Part shown: piece by piece, positions 30,703-41,310 of the stretch
Numbering within the stretch: position 1 is the stretch's first letter
Layout of the letters: each line of letters opens with the position of its first letter
NCBI GenBank assembly: GCA_949358305.1
Contig: OX442314.1
Location: 41,300,581 to 41,364,580, forward strand
DNA length: 64,000 nucleotides
Source: Strigamia acuminata
Taxonomy: Eukaryota > Arthropoda > Chilopoda > Geophilomorpha > Linotaeniidae
Direction: 5' to 3'
Translations under genes and position numbers: made by a program
Notes under the pieces: generated by a model
What the model saw: only the letters and a program-made list of their open reading frames with translations
What the model was told of the DNA's origin: nothing
Databases searched by the model: none

Positions 30703-32991
30703 CTAGTTTTTTGCACTAGAATCAGTCGAATCGTTAGATTCAGGTTTAGCCAATTGTTTGACTATCTCAGCTAATTGATTAGTGAGCGTCGACTGCAGTT
30801 TATTCTCAAAATTGTTAAATTTGGAATCAAGTTTCACATCTAGTGTCGCATCCAACACTTCTTGGGTTACCCAATTAGGTTTACGCTTAGCAGAGGGATC
30901 CAAAGTTGGATTATCTGGGGTATTTCGCTTCTGAATGTCTTCAGACTTAAAATTCGAACAAGGTTTTAAATCTGGACACTCTCGTCGGAAATGTCCGGGT
31001 TTCTTACAATTAAAGCAAACCATTTGTCCCCTCCTGTTGGGGTCTACTACACCATTTACTGCGTAAATTAGTTCACATTCTTCGGGCAACTCATCTGTAC
31101 AGAAATTAATCTGTTCATCCGATTCCAAAGTCAGGGACTTGGCGTTATTTTTAGGTTGTGAACGAGTGTCCGGTTTCCTAGGTGGGAAAACGACTGGATC
31201 GATTACTCTCACCCCATTGGCTGTACGGCTGTACAGTCCTTTCTTCTTCGTAATGGCATTATAAATGTCCAGGAAAGGGAGTTCGTCTAAACCTTGCGTG
31301 TGCAAGAGAAGATCGTTGGCGGGAGTAATGCTTCCCAAGAATATACTCGCAGCTCCCTGAGAGTTAAGGTTATCTTGTAATAACCAAAGTTGGTAAAACT
31401 TATGTGTATAATCATACAAGTTCTCTGAGTCGAGTTGTCTCAACTTTGTTAATTGGGTTGTTCGTTCCAAGCATGTGGCAACAAACCTTCCTCTAAACGC
31501 TTTTTCAAACGTATCCCAATTATGAAAGTCGTCTCGTCTCTCTTGAAACCAACTATATGCGAGGTCGGTTAAATAACCAGCCACGCCCTTTACTAGCATT
31601 TCATCGAGTGAAATATTGCGCAGAAACGCAACGTTTCGAATTATACTGAGGAAGCGCTCGCTTTCTTCAGTTTTACCCGAAAATACAGGTATGTCGGGGG
31701 GTTTCAAACTTATAGTTTGGGGTGTTGCAGGTGTGGAACTCTTTCCTGCTTGGGCTAGTTTATGCATATTTAATGCAATAGTAGCTAAGTCGTCCGCTGA
31801 CATCCCAAAACTACTAGTTGGTCGCAAATTATCATTCGTCAAACCATTATTAGAATGACTCGAATTATTGGGGTTGAAATTATTCGACCCTCCTTGATTT
31901 TGTCTACCTTGATGGCCAAAATTCGAACGATTATTCGGTCCACCCTGGTTGCCAAAATTCGAATGATTATTCGATCCACTGGGATTCTGCCTTCTTTGGT
32001 TACCAAAGTTGGAATGATTATTCGCTCCGCCTTGATTTCCAAAGTTCGAATGATTATTCGAATTTCCCTGATAACCTTGGTTCGAAAAATTATTCGATTG
32101 GTTCTGATTGCCAGGTTGTGAATAGTTATTCCACTGGCCTTGATTACCGGAACTTGAACAGTTATTCGGATTATTTAAGTTATTTAAGTTCGGCTGAACT
32201 GGATAACTTCCTTGCGATACAAGCAATTGGTTTGGAATATTATTATTTCCCGAAAAAGGATTCAAACGATTGTTTGGATCGACCATTCCTCTTAATTGAG
32301 AGCTTAAGTCGCTATTTAAACCATGAATGGGTTCAGCAGCAAGATTTGGACAACTGTTGGCTCCATTCGGAAAACCAGGATTTGAGTTTTTATTATTATT
32401 AAGACCCGTAAACCTTCTTTTATGAGAAGCAATAAGTTGATTATTCATTTGCCGATAGAACGCTTGTTCAAAACTGCCGGGTGTAGGATTCTGTTGATCC
32501 CAACGAGATTTCCGATTGGTTGTCGGAGGTGCTGTCGTTTTCTGTCGATACCGAGTGATCGGAGTCGACAGATTCAAACCAGGATCTGTCGGTCCTTGAT
32601 TACGTGGAGTTTGTGATCTAGAACTAGAATGCTCCGACAGGTCTCGATGTGTGTTAACAAAATCTAAAACTTCGGCCATTGTTCCAAATTGAATTGGATT
32701 TAGACAATAATCTCGACAAATAAAAAGTCCAGCTGGACCTAAATGTGATCCATCTTGTGGACGATTCATTTCCTCCACGGGGGTAGGATCAGTTACTTCC
32801 ACAACTGGATCGATAATGGCGACTGGGTCAGTCAGTTCAATTGAAACATTATTATCATCCACGTGGTTTTCCACAATATTCACTGTTTCCGTTTCATCTG
32901 GAACGGGTATAAATCCGGCTAAATTAATTCCACCGGTCAAACACGTTCTCTCCTTATCACGGGTATTCATCGAATGCTGGTTACTAGTCAT
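30703..32991 (-). CDS. gag: Element B Gag (762 aa) with Asn-rich repeats and zinc knuckle
   Basis: ATG at 32991. The N-terminal 200 residues are polar and low complexity. Residues about 270-395 hold a run of imperfect repeats built on N-N-H-S-N-F-G-N-Q-G-G, a prion-like Asn/Gln/Gly tract. A capsid-type domain follows (Y-S-W-F-Q-E-R-R, then F-R-G-R-F-V near 480-510) with L-R-Q-L-D. The nucleocapsid zinc knuckle C-F-N-C-K-K-P-G-H-F-R-R-E-C near 655 is the canonical C-x2-C-x4-H-x4-C. The protein would package RNA and form the particle. It is longer than most gypsy Gag proteins because of the Asn-rich part. Confidence 0.9.
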   Translation of the reverse strand: MTSNQHSMNTRDKERTCLTGGINLAGFIPVPDETETVNIVENHVDDNNVSIELTDPVAIIDPVVEVTDPTPVEEMNRPQDGSHLGPAGLFICRDYCLNPIQFGTMAEVLDFVNTHRDLSEHSSSRSQTPRNQGPTDPGLNLSTPITRYRQKTTAPPTTNRKSRWDQQNPTPGSFEQAFYRQMNNQLIASHKRRFTGLNNNKNSNPGFPNGANSCPNLAAEPIHGLNSDLSSQLRGMVDPNNRLNPFSGNNNIPNQLLVSQGSYPVQPNLNNLNNPNNCSSSGNQGQWNNYSQPGNQNQSNNFSNQGYQGNSNNHSNFGNQGGANNHSNFGNQRRQNPSGSNNHSNFGNQGGPNNRSNFGHQGRQNQGGSNNFNPNNSSHSNNGLTNDNLRPTSSFGMSADDLATIALNMHKLAQAGKSSTPATPQTISLKPPDIPVFSGKTEESERFLSIIRNVAFLRNISLDEMLVKGVAGYLTDLAYSWFQERRDDFHNWDTFEKAFRGRFVATCLERTTQLTKLRQLDSENLYDYTHKFYQLWLLQDNLNSQGAASIFLGSITPANDLLLHTQGLDELPFLDIYNAITKKKGLYSRTANGVRVIDPVVFPPRKPDTRSQPKNNAKSLTLESDEQINFCTDELPEECELIYAVNGVVDPNRRGQMVCFNCKKPGHFRRECPDLKPCSNFKSEDIQKRNTPDNPTLDPSAKRKPNWVTQEVLDATLDVKLDSKFNNFENKLQSTLTNQLAEIVKQLAKPESNDSTDSSAKN
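30706..30712 (-). promoter_or_regulatory. -1 ribosomal frameshift site A_AAA_AAC at gag end
   Basis: In the gag phase the last codons read GCA AAA AAC TAG, which is the classical A_AAA_AAC heptamer directly before the stop at 30703-30705. Slipping back one base continues as L-D-P-G-D-E into the protease frame. Seven bases downstream, GGGGG-ATGA can pair with TCAT ... CCCCC (about 30674-30698), the usual spacing for a stimulatory hairpin. Confidence 0.8.
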
Positions 32992-34094
32992 CTTTTAATC
33001 GAAATCGAGATTCCAAAAAAATTCACAAATAAACGAAGAAGTCACAAGCGATCTGGAAGGTTGCAAACGAAGCAATGGTTTCACTGGGTCGTTCTGGGTT
33101 TCAAGTACCTCTGTAAACCTCTCTGATTGGTCGAACTTCAAACGTTAGTCTCACGAGATTTTAATCTTGTCTGTGATTGATGGATTTCACCTTTTTCGCG
33201 GACCCATGATCTAGTCAGATTTCTGAATTATGACGTAGTCACAAAATAAAAATGGACGATCATCCAAATTCACCGAAAAAGTATTACTTATTTCCATAAT
33301 AAAATCTTATTTATAACCAATTTGAATTTCGCTGAAATTTCGTATAACAAGAGCGCGTGAAATCTTTCGACTACTATGGCTTTGCTGCAAAGCATTGGTT
33401 GCTAGGCAACACAACAAACGAGAATTTCTTCGCCAACACTGGAATAAATTTTTCACTCGTAGATATTTGATTTCAATGTTTTGAAATCCTAATTTTGACC
33501 GAACATTTTAATGTAGAATCAAGCATGTAAATGAAATAAACTCTCTTGAAATAAAATATAAAATTTTATTCCTTTGAAAATGTCAATTTTCTTGTATTTC
33601 ATTCACGCGGATAGGGTTAGGTTTAACCTGAAATCTCAAGTATTTATATAGTTATAAAAATAAACAAACTACAAATACCTGTCGGAATTCATTTAGAACT
33701 CCCGATAAAACTTGTGGAACTTTTCGCATTAGGCCCAACCACGTGGTTTCTCGAATCGACGACGGCGAATCGACGTATCACGGGCGGACGTAACAACGAC
33801 AAGTTCGGGCAAGATTTTCCAATTCTCGTGGTTTGATCATTAGGCCTGACCACGCGGTGGGAAATTATTAGTTTGTTAAAACATACAATTTCTTCGGCGG
33901 AAAATCGGAAATGCAAATGAATTACATTTATTATCTTGTAAAAACTTAAAACAGAATAAAATATATTAGACACGAATATAAATTTCGTTCGAAACTTATT
34001 TTACACACAAAAATCACCGTAAAAGTTACACCATTCGAATTCACCATAGACACACAAAACTTCAAATATTTTTATTTTAAAATTTGGACAGCCT
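32992..34094 (-). other. Element B untranslated leader
   Basis: About 1.1 kb between the primer site and gag ATG. Stop-rich, no feature recognised beyond AT-richness. No similarity to the A/F leader was noticed. Confidence 0.6.
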
Positions 34095-34112
34095 ATCTCG
34101 GTAGAACCTCCA
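34095..34112 (-). promoter_or_regulatory. Element B primer binding site (tRNA-Gln type)
   Basis: Minus-strand tggaggttctaccgagat, two bases inside the LTR. It differs at one position from the complement of an animal tRNA-Gln 3' end. This differs from the tRNA-Pro sites of A and F and supports a separate lineage. Confidence 0.8.
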
Positions 34113-34114
34113 CT

Positions 34115-35687
34115 TGTGACGATTCTACTTTTGGCTGAATAATTAGCCATTACAAGAGATAAATCGGTTTAGACAAGACATTTCTACAACTAGAAATAAC
34201 CTAACCGAGATAAGCTACGGAAGTCTGTACAACGTGAATATGTGATCAAATATAACAACTTACGATTTTGTGTGATATAATTACATGTTTATTAACATTA
34301 CAACTGGAGTTGGGGTTCTGGATAAGTGTAACGGCGGCTACACTGGTTGAGGTTCCGGGCGATGCTGTTCGAGTGGTGCGGCTGACTTTGCGGCATCGTC
34401 ACAGTTAGCGCTACGGAGACGTATTCGGTCCCGCAGCTCGGATATCTATTAATACGAAGAGTCCTTCGTATTCGGTCGGGAATATTCATTAGAATATTCC
34501 ATATTTAATTCAACAAAACAATATTAGTGTAATATAACAAATGAATTGTTATATTGTTATTCTATGGGCGGGGACAGTCACGACAGTCGAGGGGACCATC
34601 GCAGGAGTTGTTGAGACTCCATCCGCCAGCATGCCTTACGACGACAAGATCTCGTGATCAGGCGCCGGGTATTTGTTTTCTGCGACGAGTCGCTTTCAGT
34701 GGTACCAACCACTGGGTAAACAGTTCCTGGGGGACTACCAGATCGGCATTACCAATACCCGAGTGTTTGTTTAGCGCAAGGTATGAATGCAATTGCTCAC
34801 GGGCCACCAACCCGGTGCGTCGCCTGTGAATAAGGCTTTTACCGACCTCGGACAAGTCTTGCCCACTTAACGGAAGGGCCAATGCACTGCATCGGAACCC
34901 TGGGAAAACAGTTTGCCCATATTTGTTAAACGAGTTCGACTTCTCGTATATGTGCTCTGGCAGAGCATCTGACCTATGATCGGAGAATCTCGCAAATAGA
35001 TGCGACTATCACCGATCATATAATTTGACATTTGTTTAACGGGTTAGTCATTCCCGTGCATGAGCGATATACTAAGCCACCGTATGAAATCCTACTGTCC
35101 CTTAGAACAGCTGGCTAACACTACGGGGCCATTTCATGTGTGAAACATGTCTATTACCGGAGTTAGCCTTCCCGAAAGGGCCCTACAACAAGCAATAACA
35201 AACTAGTAATAATACTATTTGTGGAGAGCTGAGGAGGCCTGATGTGTCGATAAAGAAAGTGAGATCCAACGATAACAACTTATCAATACAAACAATATAA
35301 ACATATTCAGAATCAAGCCAAGGGGGTTGCGCTGGTGAACACCAGAGCTTATATAGTTCGAGAGAACAATCAGATTAGCGACAGCCAATCAGACGTCAGA
35401 ATCCATGGATTCGTGGATCACTAGTCCGGACCTAATATTGAACTGGGTCCAGAAGAGTCCGATTGGTTCACTTCTACAGGTAAGTAAACGTGATATTGAT
35501 TCAATAGAATCAATATCCCAAGTAAATAATACTTAGTCAGGTTTAATAAAATACTGTATATTTTATTCGCCATATTATATTAACTATTTAATATAACTCG
35601 CAACTTTATCGAGTTTAAACTGCGCGCGTTAGATAAACAGCGCCATCTAGTGTGAACATTGACTAATACGGTTTTATAACCGTCACA
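34115..35687 (-). repeat. Element B 5' LTR (complete, 1573 bp)
   Basis: Uninterrupted LTR, ends tgtgacg and cgtcaca, followed by the aaca duplication at 35688-35691. It preserves the pre-insertion site of element A (cactggttgagg at about 34342-34353). Confidence 0.95.
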
Positions 35688-36023
35688 AACAAATTCGATA
35701 TATTTATGCAAAACTCGTTTCTGTTGTTTATTTCAAATGATAAACCGCTTTTATTAAAATGTGCTCAAACTAAAAACTTTTGAAGAAATTGATTTTTGAG
35801 TTAAAAATCACCTTGGACCTATGGCTACAGCATCTTGACTAGGTTGCAAGCATGTACTGCAGGTGAAAAATATTTTAAATAAATTAAAAAAAAATTCTTA
35901 TTTTGCAATAAAAATAAGTCTTAAATTTTAGAAAATGATGATAATATACATAATTTTATTTATTTTTGAATTTTTGCACCTTTCTTTCTTCTCATTGGTG
36001 ACTATTCTGGACGCTTTGAGCTT
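35688..36023 (+). repeat. Repeat R, copy 1, right part
   Basis: Matches about 43671-43972 of copy 2 with small indels. It ends at gagctt, where the transposase-bearing segment begins; copy 2 continues with tactctcg instead. Confidence 0.8.
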
Positions 36024-36452
36024 AAAGGTAGGTTCACACTAGTGTTCAGTCTGTTGACACCAGACGCAACGCAAGAAAACTGACGCAACGCAAGCTGCTT
36101 GCGTCCAAAAAATCCTGCTTCTCACTCAAGAGTTGAAGTATCGACGCAACGCAAGGAATGGTCTTGCGGCCAGCCAATCACGATCCACTCCAACTCTCGT
36201 CGATTCACGTCTGGTTGGCGAGACGTTGCCACTTGAAAATTGTATTACAAATGGCGTCTCTTCAAATCAGCAGTGGTGAATTGGATGAAACATTGAGTTA
36301 GTTCGTGCCAGACCCATAATCTGGCAGACTAACTTGGCCATGTAAGTTTTGTTTAGGACATCTGAAGACACCTGGGCAAGAGGAGGTGCAATGACCACAA
36401 GAAGCGTCTACATAAATATTATTCGTTTACCCAAACTGCCATTTGTTCCAAA
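36024..36452 (+). other. Left end region of a DNA transposon
   Basis: Begins aaaggtaggttcacactagt right at the break in repeat R and contains three to four copies of gacgcaacgcaag (36060-36150), as subterminal repeats often do. I did not find the matching right terminus, so the transposon is truncated or its end has diverged. Confidence 0.45.
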
Positions 36453-38275
36453 GTGCATGAATTTTATCGAAGACGGGAGGTTCCAACTCTGCAAAAGGTT
36501 GCTACTGTTATTCGGAGTGTCGACACACTGCCGAATTTAAGTGTATCCGCATTACGGCTATTGTTGCACGATATTGGCTTTAAGTTCATGAAGCGTAAAC
36601 GTAATGCTGCTTTAATTGAGAGAGAGGACATTGTTGCTTGGTGGAGGAGATATCTGCGGGAGATTAGAGTCCATCGTCAGGCAGGTAGAAAAATTTATTG
36701 CACAGACGAAACGTGGGTAAATGCAGGTAATTAAATTTAATTATAAAAATTTAAACTCAATACTAATTAATAATTATTATTAGGGTCCCATTTATTGGTC
36801 CACTAAAATTCCTTGGATTTACACTGAAAAAAAACTAATTCTTCCACTTACTGAAATTTCCACTAACGCTCCTTTTTTGTTCCACTAAATTTATACACTA
36901 AAAAAAAACTAAATTTTCCACTAAAATGAAATTATGGGGAAAAAAACTAATATTACCACTACTTCCACTTTTTTTTGTTTATTGTGCTGTAGCTGTGCGA
37001 ACGTTTGGCTAACGTCGAGGACGACCAACCATTCCCCCGCATGGTCTACGAGCGCCCCAACAGTCGCCCGCTCCCGCAACCGAGTCCCCGCCAAGGCCCG
37101 AGTCCTAGTCCCCAGTTCTAGTCACGTGTCGGGACCCAGTCCCAAAGACCTCGGGGCCCCTCGCCGGCCCCAACATCTTCATGGACGACTATGGCCACGC
37201 GAATGTCTACGACAACACACCACCCTCGTTTGTTGACTGCTGCCGCTCCTCGATGAGTCGGCGGACTCCCCAATTGTTTGAAGCTCCGCAAGGCGCTGCA
37301 GCAATTGGGGAGTCTAGCGACCACGCCGTGGATTATCGGGGCGCGGCGGGAGTCGACGAACGAGGGTGGTGTGTCGTCGTGGACATCCGCATGGCCAATG
37401 AAGATGGACCCGATGTGCATGCCGAAGGCGATGTTGCGGTCGGCGAGAGGCCCCGAGGTATTGTTGGGATGAGGGAACTTGTTCTTGTCCTATTATTGAG
37501 CAGTACCTAAGTAGAACGTGCCTTTGGGCGAGAAATGGAAGCGAGGTAAACCATCGAACCCCAGGAAGGCCTTCCTTTTGTAATAAAAAAAATTAGTAGA
37601 AATAGTGGATGTACTTAGTTTTTTATAGTGGGGAAAGTCAGTAGTGGGAAATTTAGTTTTTTTTTTAGTGTATAAATTTAGTGGAACCAAAAAGGAGCGT
37701 TAGTGGAAATTTCAGTAAGTGGAAGAATTAGTTTTTTTTTAGTGTAAATCCAAGGAATTTTAGTGGATTAATAATATATTCCCTTATTATTACTGGTGAA
37801 TACTTAACCAAGGAATGGGCAGACAGTACCATCAAATCCCACAGAGATGCTTTTTTGAATGGATTAACAACAGGACTGAAACATCCCACATCTAAAGGCA
37901 GGAGGTTGATTGTCGGTCATATTAGATGTGAGACCGGATTCGTCGAGAATGGTTTGCTGGTTTTCAAGTAATTTAATTAATTTAAAAAAAAATAAAAGCA
38001 TTTTTATTTATTTAATTTATCTTTTCAGTGCCAAGAAATCTGAAGACGATTATCATTCGGAGATGAACTCCACAAATTTCATGCGATGGATGGAGAACGT
38101 TTTTCCGAATTTACAAGAAGGCAGTGTGATAGTGATGGATGGATAACGCGCCCTATCACACTGTGAACTTGGATCCGTCACCAACAAGTGCGTGGCTAAA
38201 AGCTAAGATTCAACAATGGTGCATTGACCACAATGCTTATTTGGAAAATCACTAGGTGAAGGCTGAGTTACTGGA
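36453..38275 (+). pseudogene. Intron-containing DDE transposase relic (IS630/Tc1-like)
   Basis: Three pieces read as exons. (1) About 36530-36726 gives R-K-R-N-A-A-L-I-E-R-E-D-I-V-A-W-W and C-T-D-E-T-W-V-N-A-G, the first catalytic Asp, then a gtaatt donor. (2) About 37793-37967 gives G-E-Y-L-T-K-E-W-A-D and G-R-R-L-I-V-G-H, then a gtaatt donor. (3) From 38029 after cttttcag gives D-D-Y-H-S-E-M-N and V-I-V-M-D-G; a small insertion breaks the D-N-A-P-Y-H second catalytic motif, and a TAG follows in E-N-H. The third catalytic residue is lost. The first intron contains an inserted MULE-like element. Confidence 0.7.
36783..37783. mobile_element. MULE-like foldback element, 1001 bp, with palindromic GC-rich cargo
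   Basis: Long inverted terminal repeats of roughly 150 bp (ccactaaaattccttgg and on) with outermost ggg/ccc, flanked by a 9-bp duplication ttattatta (36774-36782, 37784-37792). Nine bases and long TIRs are Mutator-like traits. The interior 36970-37560 is far richer in GC than the surroundings. It contains an imperfect palindrome: the stretch at about 37170-37235 recurs inverted at about 37345-37410, so both strands encode a similar peptide (H-A-N-V-Y-D and H-A-D-V-H-D followed by T-P-P-S-F-V-D). It may be captured genomic sequence. Confidence 0.75.
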
Positions 38276-38352
38276 GGTATTAAACTTAAAAATATAACAC
38301 TTGCTTTAATTTTATTTATTGATTTATTAATTTTTTATTTATTACACTGCAG

Positions 38353-38465
38353 GTTGCTCTGTGTCTTGTTTGTTGCGTACAAAGACATCGCTGTCGGCCA
38401 AGAATTGCTTTACAATTATAACAATCGTAAATCAGCTTCTGAATGCAAGTGGTTGAGAGAATAGG
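38353..38465 (+). pseudogene. SET-domain C-terminal exon relic (KMT5A-like)
   Basis: After an acceptor-like ttattacactgcag the frame gives Y-K-D-I-A-V-G-Q-E-L-L-Y-N-Y-N-N-R and, after S-A-S-E-C, K-W-L-R-E then TAG. This resembles the end of SET lysine methyltransferases of the KMT5A type (D-I-x-x-G-E-E-L-L-Y-D-Y-G ... W-L). The rest of the SET domain is not in the window. It lies just past the broken transposase, so it was probably carried there or captured. Confidence 0.5.
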
Positions 38466-38685
38466 CAAAGGGGAGACTTGAGAAAGCCAGGGAGGAAGAA
38501 CATTACCTACAAAGTTTTAGTGGTCAAAGAGGAAGTTGTCCAAATGATATAATCTTCTTGGCCAAGCACTGGCAGAAGACGCACGACGTGGCCGGGAACG
38601 TCGAGATGGCCAGGAGGTTGATGCGCAACCACGTCAGCACGTTCGACGACATTTGTCGGGTATTTACTCGCGCGATCGCTCGGTA
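38466..38685 (+). other. Unassigned open stretch
   Basis: The plus frame at about 38560-38690 is open and gives a helical peptide, but the minus strand is open too. GC-rich compared with its surroundings. No family recognised. Confidence 0.2.
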
Positions 38686-38850
38686 TCGTGCAGGCCGGGG
38701 CAGAGCGGCGTGGAGAAACACGTCCGTCCAACCAACGAGAGGAGAGCGACGCCTCTGCCCCTCCCTCAGCACTCCGCACCGGGACGCATCGGCAACGCCC
38801 AACCGAGGTGGATAAATTGCAAATTGACACGATTGGTCGTTTGGTTGTAA
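38686..38850 (+). repeat. GC-rich dispersed repeat, copy 2 (pairs with 885-1060)
   Basis: See 885-1060. Here it lies about 330 bases upstream of an ORF3-like gene. A tttttcgcctttttcgttgcag acceptor-like site (about 38852-38875) follows it, so it could be part of a spliced leader exon. Confidence 0.55.
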
Positions 38851-39178
38851 TTTTTTTCGCCTTTTTCGTTGCAGCCTTCCGTCGACACCACAGCCGCCGA
38901 TACCGACTCAGCGAATTGTGGCGCTCCGTGCGGCGGCGGAGGCGGAAAAGCAAGTTGGTTTTCACGTTTGAGTGCGAGTTTTTTTTTATTAAAATAAAGA
39001 AAGAAATAAAGAAATGAAGAAACGTTGTATGGTACCATAACATTTCGTGGTGTTTCATTTGATTTCTATTGTGATTTCTATTGTAAGTAACGTTCATAAT
39101 ATGTTCATTGTTCTAACTCGCTTATACAACACCGATAATTAAAATCAATTAAGCACAACCTCGATTAATTGAGACAAT
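38851..39178 (+). other. Upstream region of the 39.2-kb ORF3-like gene
   Basis: Begins with an acceptor-like tract, then GC-rich sequence, then AT-rich sequence to the ATG at 39179. No promoter motif recognised. Confidence 0.3.
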
Positions 39179-41310
39179 ATGGCCAACCGACACATATGTC
39201 GTTGTAAGGAAGACTTTCCAGGCGAGCCATACCCGAAGAATTACGCCGACCCGCCGCTCCACGCAGTCGGGCCGCCCAAATTCCCTTGCTGGCACCCCAA
39301 TGATCCACTCGAACAAAGTTACCCCAACTTTGAAATTTGTCCGGTCTGCTCTGGGTATGGATACGAACTTGTTGCTTCGAGTGCGGATAAGGTTTGCCGA
39401 GCGTGCGACGGGCGCGGTGACCTCCGTTGTGGATACTATCGCGTCTGGATGAGACAAATATATGGATGGTGTTTGTTTCGGAGAGTCCAAGATAAGGTGT
39501 ATCTAATTGGAGTGGAGTTCCCGCCATTCCGGCCGCCGAATGGGACGCCGGCCATGATACAACGATTTAGAGCTAACCATTTTAAATACTGGCACCGACT
39601 ACAACGAGAAGCGAGACAAGCAAGAATCGTGCCCCGAAATTGGATCTATCCAACTGCAGAACTAATGCGCCTTACATTTGCGCAAGTACCTGAATTGCTC
39701 GCCGATGAAATTGCAGGTCTAGACCCGATGGATCAAGAGCAACGAGAAGTCGATGAAGCGCAACCTACGTTACCGCAGTTTTTCCACAGTTTTCCTGGAA
39801 CCGACGCAAGTTTGCAGGAGCAGATTAGCATTGCGCTGGAATCGCTTGGGAATCTCAACACGATTGACGATAACAGCGAATCAGCACTGCCCTATTTCTA
39901 TCAGCGCAGACGGCCGTGTTCCATAAACCGACGTCCAGACCGAGAACAAAAACTGGCCATCAAGGTGCGTAGCACGTTAGCATCTTCATCGGCAGCGCTT
40001 CCGCATGATCCAACACGCAACACCACCACCGAACAATGTGCCAAAACCCTCAGCAGCAACCATCGCCAAGGCAGCCAAAAAAATAGCTACACTCACCATC
40101 AATGACAATGAGGACACTGAAAGTATGTTTTCTAATTCAACAGTGTCTAATATCGAATTTTTAACGCCACCAACAGAGACGGAGCCACGACCAGTGCCAC
40201 AACTACAATTGATTCCAGAACCATCAACCTCGGCTGATGAATTTGCGCAAGAAAATCTGCGCGACGAAAGTATAGACAATTCTCAACGTTCTCTTGTCGC
40301 TGCAGGATTTGCAGAATTCGATGCGCAATCAACGATGAGTGTGACACCATCGATTTTGGACACCACGACAGAAATTCGTGATAATGCACCAAACGCGAAA
40401 ATTAGTGACGTACGCCAGATCGAAAAGAAAATGATCGACATTCGAGATATCGACATTCCGGCCACTAAATCCACCTTTCCATGGCCTCGTGATCCACGCA
40501 CCGTCACCAACAAGCCACGCGGACCGCCGTTGAGCGCACGACTTTCACCAGCGCTAAAAGCTCAATTATCAGCGTCAACGCCAAACTTACCAATACCAGA
40601 CATTAATATTGACAATTCTAATCTTTCAACAGAACCATCACCAGCGCAAGACTATGCGCAAAGCTTTTCCATCGTGTCGATTGAGGATCCGTCCAGGACG
40701 TATACAGTGTTGCCAGCAGCACCAGTGATCGAGATCCCCTCGTGCAAAGAGGTAAGAGGATTTTACATCGAGAAATTGCCACTTTCCTCTACAAAGTCCA
40801 GGACACAAGGGACTATAATCAGATGATGGAGAAAAGAAGACGTCAAGAAAGAGACGCACAGCATGAATTGGAGAAGACTCGAATCGCAGAGGCCCATCGT
40901 CAAGAAGCTGAACGTGAGGCACGAACGCGAGCGCGAGAAGAAGAAGAAAAGAAACGCTCTGACGAATTGCGCCTACAGGAATTGCGCGATTTGATGACTG
41001 ATTCAGGTTTCTATCCAATGTCTGCACCGTCCATTCCACCGGCCCAGGGACCACAAGTCTGGGATGACACGCCACCACGCATCACCCTGGAGCTGCTCCC
41101 CAGCTTGTTACCGCCGGAAAACGTGCACGTAAATCGACGGCGGAGAATGGATCTCCAAGACGCTGGCGCCGAAATCTTATGACTCTCACCCGTACGACCT
41201 GTTTGGTCCGGACCTCAGTAAGCAAGTCGATGACTACGAGAAGATGGCCAAGATCTCGGCGAAAACCTTTCCACAAGGAGGAGGACCGATTTCAAAACAG
41301 CAGTAACTTT
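39179..41310 (+). pseudogene. Divergent ORF3-like gene with frameshifts
   Basis: ATG 39179. The N-terminal 300 residues include C54-P-V-C57-S-G-Y-G and C73-R-A-C76-D-G-R-G, a DnaJ-type pair with the same 15-residue spacing as A and F. Next comes a conserved-looking aromatic/basic region (Y-Y-R-V-W-M-R-Q and F-K-Y-W-H-R). The frame shifts near 40000 into a Ser/Thr/Pro-rich acidic part, shifts back near 40750 into a strongly charged coiled coil (R-R-R-Q-E-R-D-A-Q ... R-E-E-E-E-K-K-R), and once more near 41140 to a tail ending at TAA about 41307. Total about 700 codons. No gag or pol lies beside it, so it is a stranded or host-acquired ORF3. Three small indels, with long open stretches between, suggest recent decay. 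Confidence 0.6.

Larger units (their letters stand above)
11957..35687 (-). mobile_element. Ty3/gypsy LTR retrotransposon B, host to two nested insertions
   Basis: Minus-strand element with 1573-bp LTRs: 34115-35687 is the 5' LTR; 11957-12190 plus 21006-22344 is the 3' LTR, also 1573 bp once element A and its duplication are removed. LTR ends are tgtgacg and cgtcaca. The target duplication is aaca (11953-11956, 35688-35691), confirmed by the empty site in R copy 2. Order in element direction: PBS (tRNA-Gln), leader, gag, pro, pol, ORF3, polypurine tract. Without the insertions B is about 14.0 kb. I noted at least five LTR differences. A protease frameshift, the broken ORF3 and the broken 3' LTR make this copy defective. 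Confidence 0.95.

Noticed and set aside
37118-37420. Both strands encode a similar T-P-P-S-F-V-D peptide
   Set aside because: Not two genes: it is an inverted duplication inside a transposon.
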